This document shows, piece by piece, positions 42,695 through 51,044 of a stretch of 64,000 nt of DNA (the first letter of the stretch is position 1; every line of letters begins with the position of its first letter). Source of the DNA: Spirosoma fluviale. Its GTDB lineage: Bacteria; Bacteroidota; Bacteroidia; Cytophagales; Spirosomataceae. The stretch spans positions 2,418,001 through 2,482,000 of the forward strand of contig NZ_OCNH01000001.1 of the NCBI RefSeq assembly GCF_900230225.1, given 5' to 3'. The translations under genes and the position numbers were made by a program. The notes under the pieces are model-generated. The model was not told where the DNA came from. It made no database searches and saw only the letters and a program-made list of their open reading frames with translations.

Positions 42695-44134
42695 ATGAGT
42701 TATCAATCCATTCAACAATTATTAAAAACCGCCCCAACTGGCACAGAAGTGACCGTTAAGGGCTGGGTCCGTACCAAGCGGGAAAGTAAAAACGCGGTCT
42801 TTATTGCCCTAAATGATGGTTCTACCATTAATACCATTCAGGCGGTGGCCGAGTCGGGTCAGCTTCCCGAAGAAACGCTGAAACTCATCACAACCGGTGC
42901 TTGCCTGGCCGTTACGGGTCAGTTGGTGGAGTCGCAGGGGGCCGGACAGGCGGTTGAAGTTAAAATTGCCAACGTGACCATTTACGGCCCCGCCGACCCG
43001 GACAAATACCCGCTGCAGCCCAAACGGCACTCGCTGGAATTCCTGCGCGAAATTGCCCACCTGCGGCCTCGTACCAATACGTTCAGTGCTATTTTACGCA
43101 TCCGGCACGCCTTGGCCTTCGCCGTTCATAAATACTTCAATGACAACGGATTCTTTTACCTGAACACACCCATCATTACGGCCTCCGATGCCGAAGGTGC
43201 CGGTGAAATGTTCCGGGTAACGACGCTCGATGCCACCAAACCACCGTTAACCGAAGATGGAAAGGTTGATTACAGCCAGGATTTCTTTGGTCGCGAAACC
43301 AACCTGACCGTATCCGGTCAGCTGGAGGGTGAGCTGGGCGCACTGGCGCTGGGTAAGATTTATACATTTGGCCCTACATTCCGGGCCGAAAACTCCAACA
43401 CCACCCGCCACCTCGCCGAGTTCTGGATGATTGAGCCGGAAATGGCCTTCTTCGAACTGGAAGACAACATGAATCTGGCCGAAGATTTCGTTAAAACCGT
43501 TATCCGGTACGCGCTGCAACACTGCGCCGATGACCTTGCCTTCCTGGATACCCGTCTGAAAGACGAAGAAAAAACCAAAAAGAAGGAGGAACAGAGTGAA
43601 TTAGGCTTACTTGAAAAACTTCAGTTTGTGATCAGCAACGAATTCGTTCGGCTGACCTACACCGAAGCCATCGACATCCTGGTGAATTCCAAACCGGCGA
43701 AGAAGGGCCAGTTCCAGTACGAAGTAAGTTGGGGCGTCGATCTACAGTCGGAGCATGAGCGGTATCTGGTGGAAAAACACTTTAAGAAACCAGTAATCCT
43801 GACCAACTACCCCCGCGAAATCAAGGCGTTTTACATGAAACAAGATCCAGATGGTAAAACGGTTAGGGCCATGGACGTTCTGTTTCCCGGCATCGGCGAA
43901 ATCATTGGCGGCTCCCAGCGTGAGGATGACCTCGACAAGCTCACCGCTCGTATGCAGGAGGTTGGCATTGAACCCGAAGCGCTGTGGTGGTATCTGGATA
44001 CGCGTCGTTTCGGGTCGGCACCCCACGCCGGATTTGGCCTTGGCTTCGAGCGACTGGTTCTGTTCGTAACCGGTATGGGCAACATCCGCGATGTGATCCC
44101 CTTCCCACGCGCACCGAAAACGGCTGAGTTTTAA
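42695..44134 (+). CDS. asnS: Asparaginyl-tRNA synthetase
   Basis: Class IIb aminoacyl-tRNA synthetase that charges tRNA-Asn. The OB-fold anticodon-binding domain occupies residues 15-115 ([20 protein letters not shown]). Class II motifs follow: motif 1 around [18 protein letters not shown], motif 2 [20 protein letters not shown], and motif 3 [18 protein letters not shown] near the end. [14 protein letters not shown] is typical of AsnRS. Start at 42695 ([11 protein letters not shown]) is chosen; the longer frame from 42659 would begin upstream of the predicted transcription start. Confidence 0.96.
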   Translation: MSYQSIQQLLKTAPTGTEVTVKGWVRTKRESKNAVFIALNDGSTINTIQAVAESGQLPEETLKLITTGACLAVTGQLVESQGAGQAVEVKIANVTIYGPADPDKYPLQPKRHSLEFLREIAHLRPRTNTFSAILRIRHALAFAVHKYFNDNGFFYLNTPIITASDAEGAGEMFRVTTLDATKPPLTEDGKVDYSQDFFGRETNLTVSGQLEGELGALALGKIYTFGPTFRAENSNTTRHLAEFWMIEPEMAFFELEDNMNLAEDFVKTVIRYALQHCADDLAFLDTRLKDEEKTKKKEEQSELGLLEKLQFVISNEFVRLTYTEAIDILVNSKPAKKGQFQYEVSWGVDLQSEHERYLVEKHFKKPVILTNYPREIKAFYMKQDPDGKTVRAMDVLFPGIGEIIGGSQREDDLDKLTARMQEVGIEPEALWWYLDTRRFGSAPHAGFGLGFERLVLFVTGMGNIRDVIPFPRAPKTAEF

Positions 44135-44136
44135 TC

Positions 44137-44222
44137 GTAGAGACGCAATACCTTGCGTCTTCTGACCGGACGGAATTGTATTTTCTATCCAAGCCTCGGA
44201 GACGCAAGGTATTGCGTCTCTA
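44137..44222. repeat. Inverted pair of GAGACGCAA REP-like units
   Basis: Left unit 44138-44160 and right unit 44200-44222 are reverse complements with about one mismatch. Each unit is itself a hairpin (GAGACGCAA....TTGCGTCTC). The pair lies between asnS and nuoH and belongs to the same family as 41136-41288. A longer nuoH frame running into it is an artefact. Confidence 0.8.
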
Positions 44223-44235
44223 TAAAAGACAACTT

Positions 44236-45318
44236 ATGCTTGCACTCCCCATTTTCCTAGCCCTGGCTTCCGGCTTTGTGGTCGTAGGTGTTTACACCGA
44301 ACGAAAGGTCTCCGCATTCATGCAGGACCGCCTGGGTCCGATGGAAACGGGAAAATGGGGGCTACTTCAGCTTTTTGCTGACTTACTGAAACTCCTTCAG
44401 AAAGAGGACATTGTGCCCACAGCGGCCGACCGTCGGCTTTTCCTGCTGGCACCCGCCATTATTTTCGCTTCGGTCTTTGCGGGTTTTGCGGTGCTTCCTC
44501 TCTCGCCGGATTTGCAGGGTTCAGGAGCATCCGTTGGAGTTTTCTACCTGATGGCTATTGTTTCTTTCGACGTTGTGGGTATTCTGATGGCGGGTTGGGG
44601 CTCCAATAATAAGTACTCGCTGTTTGGCGCCATGCGGTCGGTAGCGCAAATCATTTCCTACGAAATTCCGCTGGGCCTCACCATTCTGTGTGTGGTCATG
44701 ATTTGCCAGACGCTCAACCTACAAACACTGAGTTTTCAACAGGGCATTTACACCCACGAAACAAACTACCTTTTCGGCTTGAAAGCCACAGGTATCGACG
44801 TGACCGGATGGGGTGGTATTTTCTCCTGGAACATCCTCCGGAACCCATTTCTACTCATTGCATACGTCGTCTTTTTCATCTGTACACTGGCCGAAAGTAA
44901 CCGGGCACCCTTCGATCTACCCGAGGGCGAATCCGAAATCGTAGCCGGTTTTCACACCGAATATTCGGGAATGCGCTTTGCGTTGCTTTACTTATCCGAG
45001 TATGCCATGATGCTGCTGGTCTCTTTTCTGGGTGCCGTCCTGTTTCTGGGAAGCTGGAACACGCCCCTTCCCAATATCGGCCCGGTCAAACTGGCCGATT
45101 GGACGAGCGGGGCACCCGGCACACTGTGGGGCAATCTGACGGGCGCATTCTGGCTGCTTTCCAAGGTATTTTTTGCGGTGCTGCTGCAAATGTGGGTGCG
45201 CTGGACGTTCCCCCGCGTTCGAGTCGATCAGATGATGTATTTATGCTGGAAAGTGCTGACACCGGTTGGGCTGGCTCTCCTGCTGATTTCGGGCATCTGG
45301 CGATTGTTAATGGTTTAG
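44236..45318 (+). CDS. nuoH: NADH-quinone oxidoreductase subunit H (complex I membrane subunit)
   Basis: Membrane subunit of complex I that contributes to the quinone site at the join with the peripheral arm. About eight helices are visible. Family motifs: YTERKVSAFMQDRLGP at the N-terminal quinone loop, RSVAQIISYEIPLGL, LAESNRAPFDLPEGESEIVA and WVRWTFPRVRVDQMM. Start MLALPIFLALASG at 44236; upstream frame to 44176 is repeat sequence. No other nuo gene is in the window, so it appears detached from the main complex I cluster. The channel gene starts 21 bp downstream. Confidence 0.93.
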   Translation: MLALPIFLALASGFVVVGVYTERKVSAFMQDRLGPMETGKWGLLQLFADLLKLLQKEDIVPTAADRRLFLLAPAIIFASVFAGFAVLPLSPDLQGSGASVGVFYLMAIVSFDVVGILMAGWGSNNKYSLFGAMRSVAQIISYEIPLGLTILCVVMICQTLNLQTLSFQQGIYTHETNYLFGLKATGIDVTGWGGIFSWNILRNPFLLIAYVVFFICTLAESNRAPFDLPEGESEIVAGFHTEYSGMRFALLYLSEYAMMLLVSFLGAVLFLGSWNTPLPNIGPVKLADWTSGAPGTLWGNLTGAFWLLSKVFFAVLLQMWVRWTFPRVRVDQMMYLCWKVLTPVGLALLLISGIWRLLMV

Positions 45319-45339
45319 GCTCTAAACGAAACCAGTATT

Positions 45340-46155
45340 ATGGAATCTGGATGGCAACGTTTTCGGCACCGATTGCACGAAATAATCTTCGAAGCCGATA
45401 CCTGGGCTGGTCGCGCTTTCGACATTACGCTCCTCTTCCTGATCATGCTGAGTGTACTCGCGGTTATTCTGGAGAGTATACCATCCCTGACCCACTCGTA
45501 TGGGCCTGTTTTCGATAACATTGAGTGGCTGTTTACCGGCCTGTTTACCATTGAATACCTCCTCCGCATTATCAGTATCCGTCAGCCCCTGCGGTACATG
45601 ACCAGCTTTTTCGGGCTCGTCGACCTGCTGGCTATTTTACCGAGTTACCTCGGTTTGTTTCTGTTTGGAGCGCACGAGCTGGCGGCTGTCCGTATTCTTC
45701 GGCTCCTGCGTATTTTTCGAATCCTGAAACTGGGTGAATACACCTCGGCGGCTTCTATACTTGCCTATTCGTTACGGGAAAGCCGGGCCAAGATTACGGT
45801 CTTCTTCGTGGCTATTTTCACATTGGTCATTACGCTTGGCTCCATGATGTATGTAGTGGAAGGGCACGCCAACGGATTTGAAAGTATTCCCCTGAGCATT
45901 TATTGGGCGGTTATCACGATTACCACCGTCGGCTACGGCGATATTGTACCCAGCACGGCCATGGGCAAGTTCATCGCTACCCTAATCATGCTACTCGGGT
46001 ACGTAATCATTGCGGTACCAACCGGAATCGTGGCGGTTAGCCTGACGGCGGCTAGCAAAAAGCATGAGATTTCGACCCAGGCCTGCCCCAATTGCGGGCG
46101 GCAGGGCCACGATCCCGATGCGGTTCATTGCAAATACTGTGGAGCTGCTCTATAA
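45340..46155 (+). CDS. Voltage-gated potassium-channel-like protein with C-terminal zinc ribbon
   Basis: Six-helix cation channel of the bacterial Kv type. The S4 sensor has regularly spaced arginines (VRILRLLRIFRILKLGE, about residues 117-133), and the pore has the selectivity filter TTVGYGDIVP (196-201 for TVGYGD), which predicts potassium selectivity. The C-terminal tail carries a zinc-ribbon-like pattern with Cys249, Cys252, Cys264 and Cys267 (CPNCGRQG and CKYCGAAL). It lies 21 bp after nuoH, so co-transcription is likely. Confidence 0.92.
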   Translation: MESGWQRFRHRLHEIIFEADTWAGRAFDITLLFLIMLSVLAVILESIPSLTHSYGPVFDNIEWLFTGLFTIEYLLRIISIRQPLRYMTSFFGLVDLLAILPSYLGLFLFGAHELAAVRILRLLRIFRILKLGEYTSAASILAYSLRESRAKITVFFVAIFTLVITLGSMMYVVEGHANGFESIPLSIYWAVITITTVGYGDIVPSTAMGKFIATLIMLLGYVIIAVPTGIVAVSLTAASKKHEISTQACPNCGRQGHDPDAVHCKYCGAAL

Positions 46156-46282
46156 GTTACCGAGCGGCATTTTCACCTTCACTAAACTCCACTTTCTATT
46201 TTTAAAGCGTATTGGCCTGTTAACTATTCTCATGTTGTTGAGTTCGATTAGAAGATAAACGGTGATTTTTCCTTCTACTTCG

Positions 46283-46290
46283 TAAATTTG
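46283..46290 (+). promoter_or_regulatory. -7 promoter box for the PAP2-type gene
   Basis: TAAATTTG in the context CGTAAATTTGCGGCC, 20 nt before the ATG. TTTTT at 46266 lies at about -33 distance. Confidence 0.6.
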
Positions 46291-46309
46291 CGGCCTTTTA
46301 CAGGTTTAC

Positions 46310-47002
46310 ATGTCAATTCTAACACCTAATCCAATCGGCGATTTTGTCTGGCAAAAAGCCTGGCAATTTCCGGCCTTTCGCAGGAAATTTATTCTGGGCA
46401 TTATCCTCGTTCTGATTTTATTGCTCACATTCCCGTACTTTTTTCAAACGATTCAGCAGCACTCGGGCCCGGTCTTAAACGACTGGGTTCTTAACCAGAT
46501 ACCCGCGCAGGACGTATCGCTCGGTATTTTTTTATCGATCTGGGCTACAGCTTTATTGTTATTGATCCGCGCCCGGCGAAGTCCCGCCATTTTTATGATG
46601 TTCATTTACAGCTACCTGATTGTCAGTCTGTCCCGTATGATTAGCATCAACCTGGTACCGCTCGATCCACCGGTAGGGCTTATTCCGTTGATCGACCCGC
46701 TGAGTAATGCCTTTTACGGCAAGACCTTCATCACGAAGGATCTGTTTTATTCAGGCCACACATCTACTATCTTTTTGATGTTCTTATGCTTACGCCAACG
46801 GTGGGACCGCCTGTTTGCCTTTATTGGTACTCTCATTGTGGGCAGTTTATTGCTGGTGCAGCACGTCCATTACACCATTGATGTACTGGGAGCCTTTGTT
46901 TTCACCTACCCACTGTACTGGCTCGGAAAGAAGTTCGCCTTGAGGGGCTGGAACACGCTTGCTGTGGAGAGTAATGACGATCAGAACGCTTCGCCTAACT
47001 GA
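46310..47002 (+). CDS. PAP2-superfamily membrane phosphatase (sphingomyelin-synthase-like)
   Basis: Probable lipid phosphatase or phosphotransferase in the inner membrane. Five to six helices are visible in 230 residues. DLFYSGHTSTIFLMFLCLR and HVHYTIDVLGAFVFTYPLYW are the two histidine-containing motifs of the PAP2_C/sphingomyelin-synthase-like subfamily (SGHT and the HYTxDV pattern). The lipid substrate is not known. The gene has its own promoter. Confidence 0.82.
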   Translation: MSILTPNPIGDFVWQKAWQFPAFRRKFILGIILVLILLLTFPYFFQTIQQHSGPVLNDWVLNQIPAQDVSLGIFLSIWATALLLLIRARRSPAIFMMFIYSYLIVSLSRMISINLVPLDPPVGLIPLIDPLSNAFYGKTFITKDLFYSGHTSTIFLMFLCLRQRWDRLFAFIGTLIVGSLLLVQHVHYTIDVLGAFVFTYPLYWLGKKFALRGWNTLAVESNDDQNASPN

Positions 47003-47485
47003 AAATACAGTTAATGGGAATGGCTCCGGCCAATCCCCCATCCATAATCGACGCGGAGGTTGAGTCGCTCTTTACCCTTACTCGGCCAGCCGAAATGTGA
47101 AAGACCCAGCTACCCATTAGACCAATCTGTTTCGATGGAGCGGGAAATTAAGGGTAGAAGTAGGGTATTTCTGGTTTTTAGTCGTTGATTTGGGAGGGGC
47201 TCGAAGGGCAACTTTAAACTATCTGACTGGCTGCATGAGGGCATTAAACCATCTACCAACAGACTGATTAACAGCAAAATCGACCTTTTATACAGTAAGT
47301 TACGGACTAGAACTTGAGTGACCGTTTATTAAAGTCACATTAATTAAATTGCGGCAAAGTAATCCTAAAATTGTAAATTTCGTAGATTTGAGCCTTTAAT
47401 AAACCGTTAAACTTGCGCTCATCCAGTTGGAGCGCGGTCGCCGGTCGGCATCAAGGATGGAACCTCCGAATTGTAAACCACCGAT
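47003..47485. other. Intergenic region upstream of the PhyH gene
   Basis: 483 bp without a gene. TAGATTTG at 47383-47390 matches the -7 box and is about 96 bp from the PhyH start, leaving a long leader. Within that leader, GCGCTC (47415-47420) and GAGCGC (47430-47435) form a 6-bp stem around a 9-nt loop. The first 300 bp show nothing I could assign. Confidence 0.5.
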
Positions 47486-48301
47486 ATGAGCAAATTAAAC
47501 TTGCCGCCCTTTACATTGGGCGAAACGATTACCCCCGAACAACGCCAGTTTTTCAACAAAAATGGCGTCATCGTATTTCGTAATTTTATTCACCCCGAAA
47601 CCGTTAAGTTATTCATCAGCGAGGTTGAACGAATAGAGAAAGAATGGCTGGCCGAAGGGCGTGATAAAGTCAATGGTGTGCCCCTCAAATTCGGTCAGGA
47701 CGAAGAGGGGAATTCAATGATTCAGCGGATGTGCTTTTTGTCCCAGCACAGCAACGTACTCCATGAGTTTTTGCAGGACCCACGCCTACAAGCCGTTGTT
47801 GACCTCCTCCAGCCCTACGAAGGACGCATCGCCGAAATCGAAAAGGATGGCCTGATTCTGAATCACTACGTTCGGACGCCAAACAGTAAGTTTTCGCAGA
47901 TGGGCTGGCATACGGATAGCCCCCGCGATATTTTTCTGGGTCAGCGGATCATGCCGATGCTTAATGTGGGTATTCACCTGAATCCAACTCCCTACGAAAA
48001 CGGCGGGTTACGCGTTATTCCGGGTACGCACAAGCAGGGCCTTTTCAAAATGCTGTTCCGTAAAAAGTATTTTGTCGATAACGACCCCGATAAACACGAA
48101 ATTGGCTTCGACATGAACGCGGGCGATTTGTCGGTTCACGATGGTCGGCTTTGGCACCGGGCGCAGCAGTCGCCTTTCGTTGGAGAGGCCAGCCGTCGGC
48201 GGGTTATGTACGTTCCCGTGGTAACGGGCAAGTACATGCCGAAAAACGAGAACAGCAAAACGCCATTCTACCACCGGTTTATTTCCAAAGTAAACATTTA
48301 A
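47486..48301 (+). CDS. Phytanoyl-CoA dioxygenase family (2-oxoglutarate/Fe(II)) protein
   Basis: Non-haem iron oxygenase of unknown substrate. The iron triad is recognisable: SQMGWHTDSPRDIF supplies His-x-Asp, and the distal histidine is in VHDGRLWHRAQQSP. The downstream arginine that holds 2-oxoglutarate is in ASRRRVMYVPV. ENGGLRVIPGTHKQG is a standard family motif. Length 271. Starts after a long leader, and a 95-bp hairpin fills the gap to the SDR gene. Confidence 0.9.
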   Translation: MSKLNLPPFTLGETITPEQRQFFNKNGVIVFRNFIHPETVKLFISEVERIEKEWLAEGRDKVNGVPLKFGQDEEGNSMIQRMCFLSQHSNVLHEFLQDPRLQAVVDLLQPYEGRIAEIEKDGLILNHYVRTPNSKFSQMGWHTDSPRDIFLGQRIMPMLNVGIHLNPTPYENGGLRVIPGTHKQGLFKMLFRKKYFVDNDPDKHEIGFDMNAGDLSVHDGRLWHRAQQSPFVGEASRRRVMYVPVVTGKYMPKNENSKTPFYHRFISKVNI

Positions 48302-48302
48302 T

Positions 48303-48397
48303 AGTTGTACGTGGTAGGTTCTTAAGCAATAAGTGGCTGACGCATGTTATTAGAACGCGTCAGCCACTTACTGCTTAAGAACCTACCACGTACAACT
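48303..48397. repeat. Long hairpin filling the gap between PhyH and SDR genes
   Basis: Arms of 41 nt (48303-48343 and 48357-48397), one mismatch, 13-nt loop. It starts 1 bp after the PhyH stop and ends 9 bp before the SDR ATG, so nearly the whole 105-bp spacer is stem-loop. There is no terminal T-run. Same architecture as 26851-26926 and 56187-56265, different sequence. Confidence 0.85.
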
Positions 48398-48406
48398 CAA
48401 TACCTT

Positions 48407-49180
48407 ATGGCCTACGCCTTAATTACAGGAGCCAGCAAGGGCATTGGCCTGGCCATTGCCCGGGACCTAGCCCGACGAAAAATTGATCTGCTGCTCATCG
48501 CCCGATCCGAATCGCTGTTACAGCAGGTGGCGGGTCAGTTGGCAAACGAACACGGCATCAAAACCGATTATCTGGCTGTTGATCTGGCCGAAACGGGTGC
48601 CGCCAAGCATGTTTTCGACTGGTGTAGCCAAAAGCAATATTCTGTTCAGATGCTGGTCAACAACGCGGGCTACGGGCTAAGTGGCCCTTTTGAGAAACAT
48701 GCCCTTGCTGAGCACATCAACATGATGAACGTTAACATGACGGCACTCATCGAGTTGACCTATCTGTTCCTGCCCCAGCTTAAGCAGCAGTCCAAAGCCT
48801 ATATCCTTAACATTGGCAGTTCAGCGGCTTATCAGGCGGTACCCAAGTTAAGTCTGTATTCAGCCTCCAAATCGTTCGTTCTTCAGTTTAGCCGGGGGCT
48901 GCATCAGGAGCTGAAACGTACACCGGTTTCGGTTACCTGCGTTTGTCCCGGCTCTACCGACACCAACTTTGTTGACCGGGCGCAGATTGGCGATAAAGGC
49001 CGGAAAGCCGCCGAAAAAGTAAATATGACTCCTGAGGAGGTTGCCCGACAGGCCGTAGAAGCCACGCTGGCGGGAAAAACAGAAGTCGTAACCGGTTTTC
49101 TGAACAAAGCAGGAAAGTTTATGGCCTGGTTACTCCCCAAAGGGTTGGTTGAACAGACCGCCGGAAGTATTTACGAGTAG
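48407..49180 (+). CDS. Short-chain dehydrogenase/reductase
   Basis: NAD(P)-dependent oxidoreductase of the classical SDR family, similar to DltE/YqjQ-like members. Nucleotide motif ITGASKGIGLAIARDL is at residues 6-21, NNAGYGLSGPF gives the central NAG, and the catalytic Tyr and Lys are in YSASKSF. The serine is in NIGSSAAYQ. Start at 48407 (MAYALITG) is used; the longer frame would run through the hairpin. Length 257. It ends with a clear terminator at 49205-49238. Confidence 0.92.
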   Translation: MAYALITGASKGIGLAIARDLARRKIDLLLIARSESLLQQVAGQLANEHGIKTDYLAVDLAETGAAKHVFDWCSQKQYSVQMLVNNAGYGLSGPFEKHALAEHINMMNVNMTALIELTYLFLPQLKQQSKAYILNIGSSAAYQAVPKLSLYSASKSFVLQFSRGLHQELKRTPVSVTCVCPGSTDTNFVDRAQIGDKGRKAAEKVNMTPEEVARQAVEATLAGKTEVVTGFLNKAGKFMAWLLPKGLVEQTAGSIYE

Positions 49181-49204
49181 ACAGCCAAATGACTTACTTA
49201 TCAC

Positions 49205-49238
49205 CGACCGCTTTCATCAGAGGGCGGTCGTTTTTTTT
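49205..49238 (+). terminator. Terminator of the SDR gene
   Basis: Stem CGACCGC/GCGGTCG (49205-49211, 49224-49230) followed by eight T. Confidence 0.88.
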
Positions 49239-49464
49239 CTCTGAATCCCCGAAAAATCAGGACCATACCTACCCGACTAAGATCAGGTTTATGGGTAGCT
49301 AAACAGAAGCAAAAGGGCCAGATCTATAGCAAAATGCCTAAGATGCGCGAAAATGGCACTTTATTTGCCACATGCCCGTTGTACCAATATAACTTTACAA
49401 AGACGTTGGATGCTGGACACTAATCATTACCTTATTCCATTGCCTACCGACGTCCATCCGACAC

Positions 49465-50925
49465 ATGCAATTTTCCGATTTATCATTAATTGACCCCATC
49501 CTGAAGGCACTCGCTGAAGAAGGATATACCAACCCAACTCCTATCCAGGAAAACGCCATACCAATCTTACTGGGCCGCCGGGATTTATTAGGTTGCGCCC
49601 AAACCGGGACCGGTAAAACAGCCGCTTTTGCCATTCCTATTTTACAACTGCTGAGTGAAGAACGAAGCAAAAGTGCTGGCGGTCCCCGTCGGATTAAAAC
49701 CCTCATTCTGACTCCCACCCGTGAATTAGCGATTCAGATCGCCGAAAGTTTCACGGCTTATGGTCGCCATTTAAACATTCGTAATACGGTTATTTTTGGG
49801 GGTGTTTCGCAGCATTCGCAGGTGAACACGCTCAAATCGGGTGTCGATGTGCTGATCGCTACGCCCGGTCGTTTGCTCGACCTTATGAATCAGGGATTTG
49901 TTGGGCTCCGTGATGTGCAGTTCTTTGTCCTTGACGAAGCCGACCGCATGCTCGACATGGGCTTTATTCACGACGTGAAGAAAGTCATTGCCAAATTGCC
50001 CACGCATCGGCAGTCGCTGTTTTTCTCGGCAACGATGCCACCCGATGTCGCTAAACTGGCCGATACGATTTTAAATAACCCCGCCAAAGTCGAAGTGACG
50101 CCCGTATCCTCTACGGCCGACACCATCGAACAGGCGATGTATTTCGTTGGTAAAGAAGATAAGCGTAAACTGCTTGTCCATATTCTCGACGATAAAAACA
50201 TTAAATCGGCGCTGGTTTTTGCCCGTACCAAACACGGTGCGGACAAAGTCGTAAAAGACCTGCTGAAAGCGGGTATTGGTGCCGAAGCCATTCACGGCAA
50301 TAAATCACAAAACGCCCGCCAGCGTGCCCTCTCGAACTTTAAAAGCCGGGAAACGCGGGTGCTGGTCGCTACGGATATTGCCGCCCGGGGCATCGACGTC
50401 GATGAACTGTCGCACGTGATCAACTACGAACTGCCCAACATTCCGGAAACATACGTTCACCGGATTGGCCGGACGGGCCGCGCGGGTCACGATGGCATTG
50501 CACTTTCGTTTTGCGATGCCGAAGAAACCGAGTATCTGCGCGACATTCATAAGTTGATTGGCAAGCGGGTGCCGGTAATCGACAACCACCCGTATGTGCT
50601 CGACATTGCTACTGCAACCGTTACTCCAGCTCCTGCCCGGCAGGGACAAGGCCGCGGTGGAAACGGCGGCAACCGCAACAGTAGCGGTCGCTCGGGAGGT
50701 TCCGGCAATTCCGGTTCGTTCAATCGGAGTGGTAACACTAACAACAGTCGTCGGGCCGAAAACAGCGGTCCAGCCCGGACAACTGAGCAACGACCATCGG
50801 AAGGTAACTTCCGCCGTGACGAAACCAGTGCACCAAAGCGACCTAGCAGCCGTCCGTCGCAGCCCCAAAGTCGGGGCACGGGAAACAGCCGCTTCAGCAA
50901 TTCCAGTTCTGATAAAAATTATTAA
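49465..50925 (+). CDS. DEAD-box RNA helicase
   Basis: ATP-dependent RNA helicase for ribosome or mRNA remodelling. All core motifs are visible: Q motif [14 protein letters not shown], motif [12 protein letters not shown], Ia [35 protein letters not shown], then [11 protein letters not shown] and [13 protein letters not shown]. Residues about 385-486 are a low-complexity tail rich in Gly, Ser, Asn and Arg ([17 protein letters not shown]), which often binds RNA. The homologue could be RhlE-like. Ends with a strong terminator at 50932-50958. Confidence 0.95.
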   Translation: MQFSDLSLIDPILKALAEEGYTNPTPIQENAIPILLGRRDLLGCAQTGTGKTAAFAIPILQLLSEERSKSAGGPRRIKTLILTPTRELAIQIAESFTAYGRHLNIRNTVIFGGVSQHSQVNTLKSGVDVLIATPGRLLDLMNQGFVGLRDVQFFVLDEADRMLDMGFIHDVKKVIAKLPTHRQSLFFSATMPPDVAKLADTILNNPAKVEVTPVSSTADTIEQAMYFVGKEDKRKLLVHILDDKNIKSALVFARTKHGADKVVKDLLKAGIGAEAIHGNKSQNARQRALSNFKSRETRVLVATDIAARGIDVDELSHVINYELPNIPETYVHRIGRTGRAGHDGIALSFCDAEETEYLRDIHKLIGKRVPVIDNHPYVLDIATATVTPAPARQGQGRGGNGGNRNSSGRSGGSGNSGSFNRSGNTNNSRRAENSGPARTTEQRPSEGNFRRDETSAPKRPSSRPSQPQSRGTGNSRFSNSSSDKNY

Positions 50926-50931
50926 CGATTC

Positions 50932-50958
50932 AGCCCCGGACATTCTCCGGGGCTTTTT
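50932..50958 (+). terminator. Terminator of the DEAD-box helicase gene
   Basis: Perfect stem AGCCCCGGA/TCCGGGGCT with a CATTC loop, followed by TTTTGTTT. Confidence 0.88.
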
Positions 50959-51044
50959 GTTTACGTGCAAATCAGCCTGATTTGCGTAGACAGTACATCG
51001 TTTCTGCTTTTAGTGTAGATTTGTTAGACTACTCCTTTAGCTTC

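Noticed and set aside
44176-44235. Upstream extension of nuoH by 20 codons
   Set aside because: These codons are translated from the REP-like repeat, and the normal NuoH N-terminal helix begins at the Met at 44236.
47415-47461. Possible riboswitch in the leader of the PhyH gene
   Set aside because: Only one 6-bp stem is clear, and I could not match the conserved bases of SAM, cobalamin, THF or SAH riboswitch classes.
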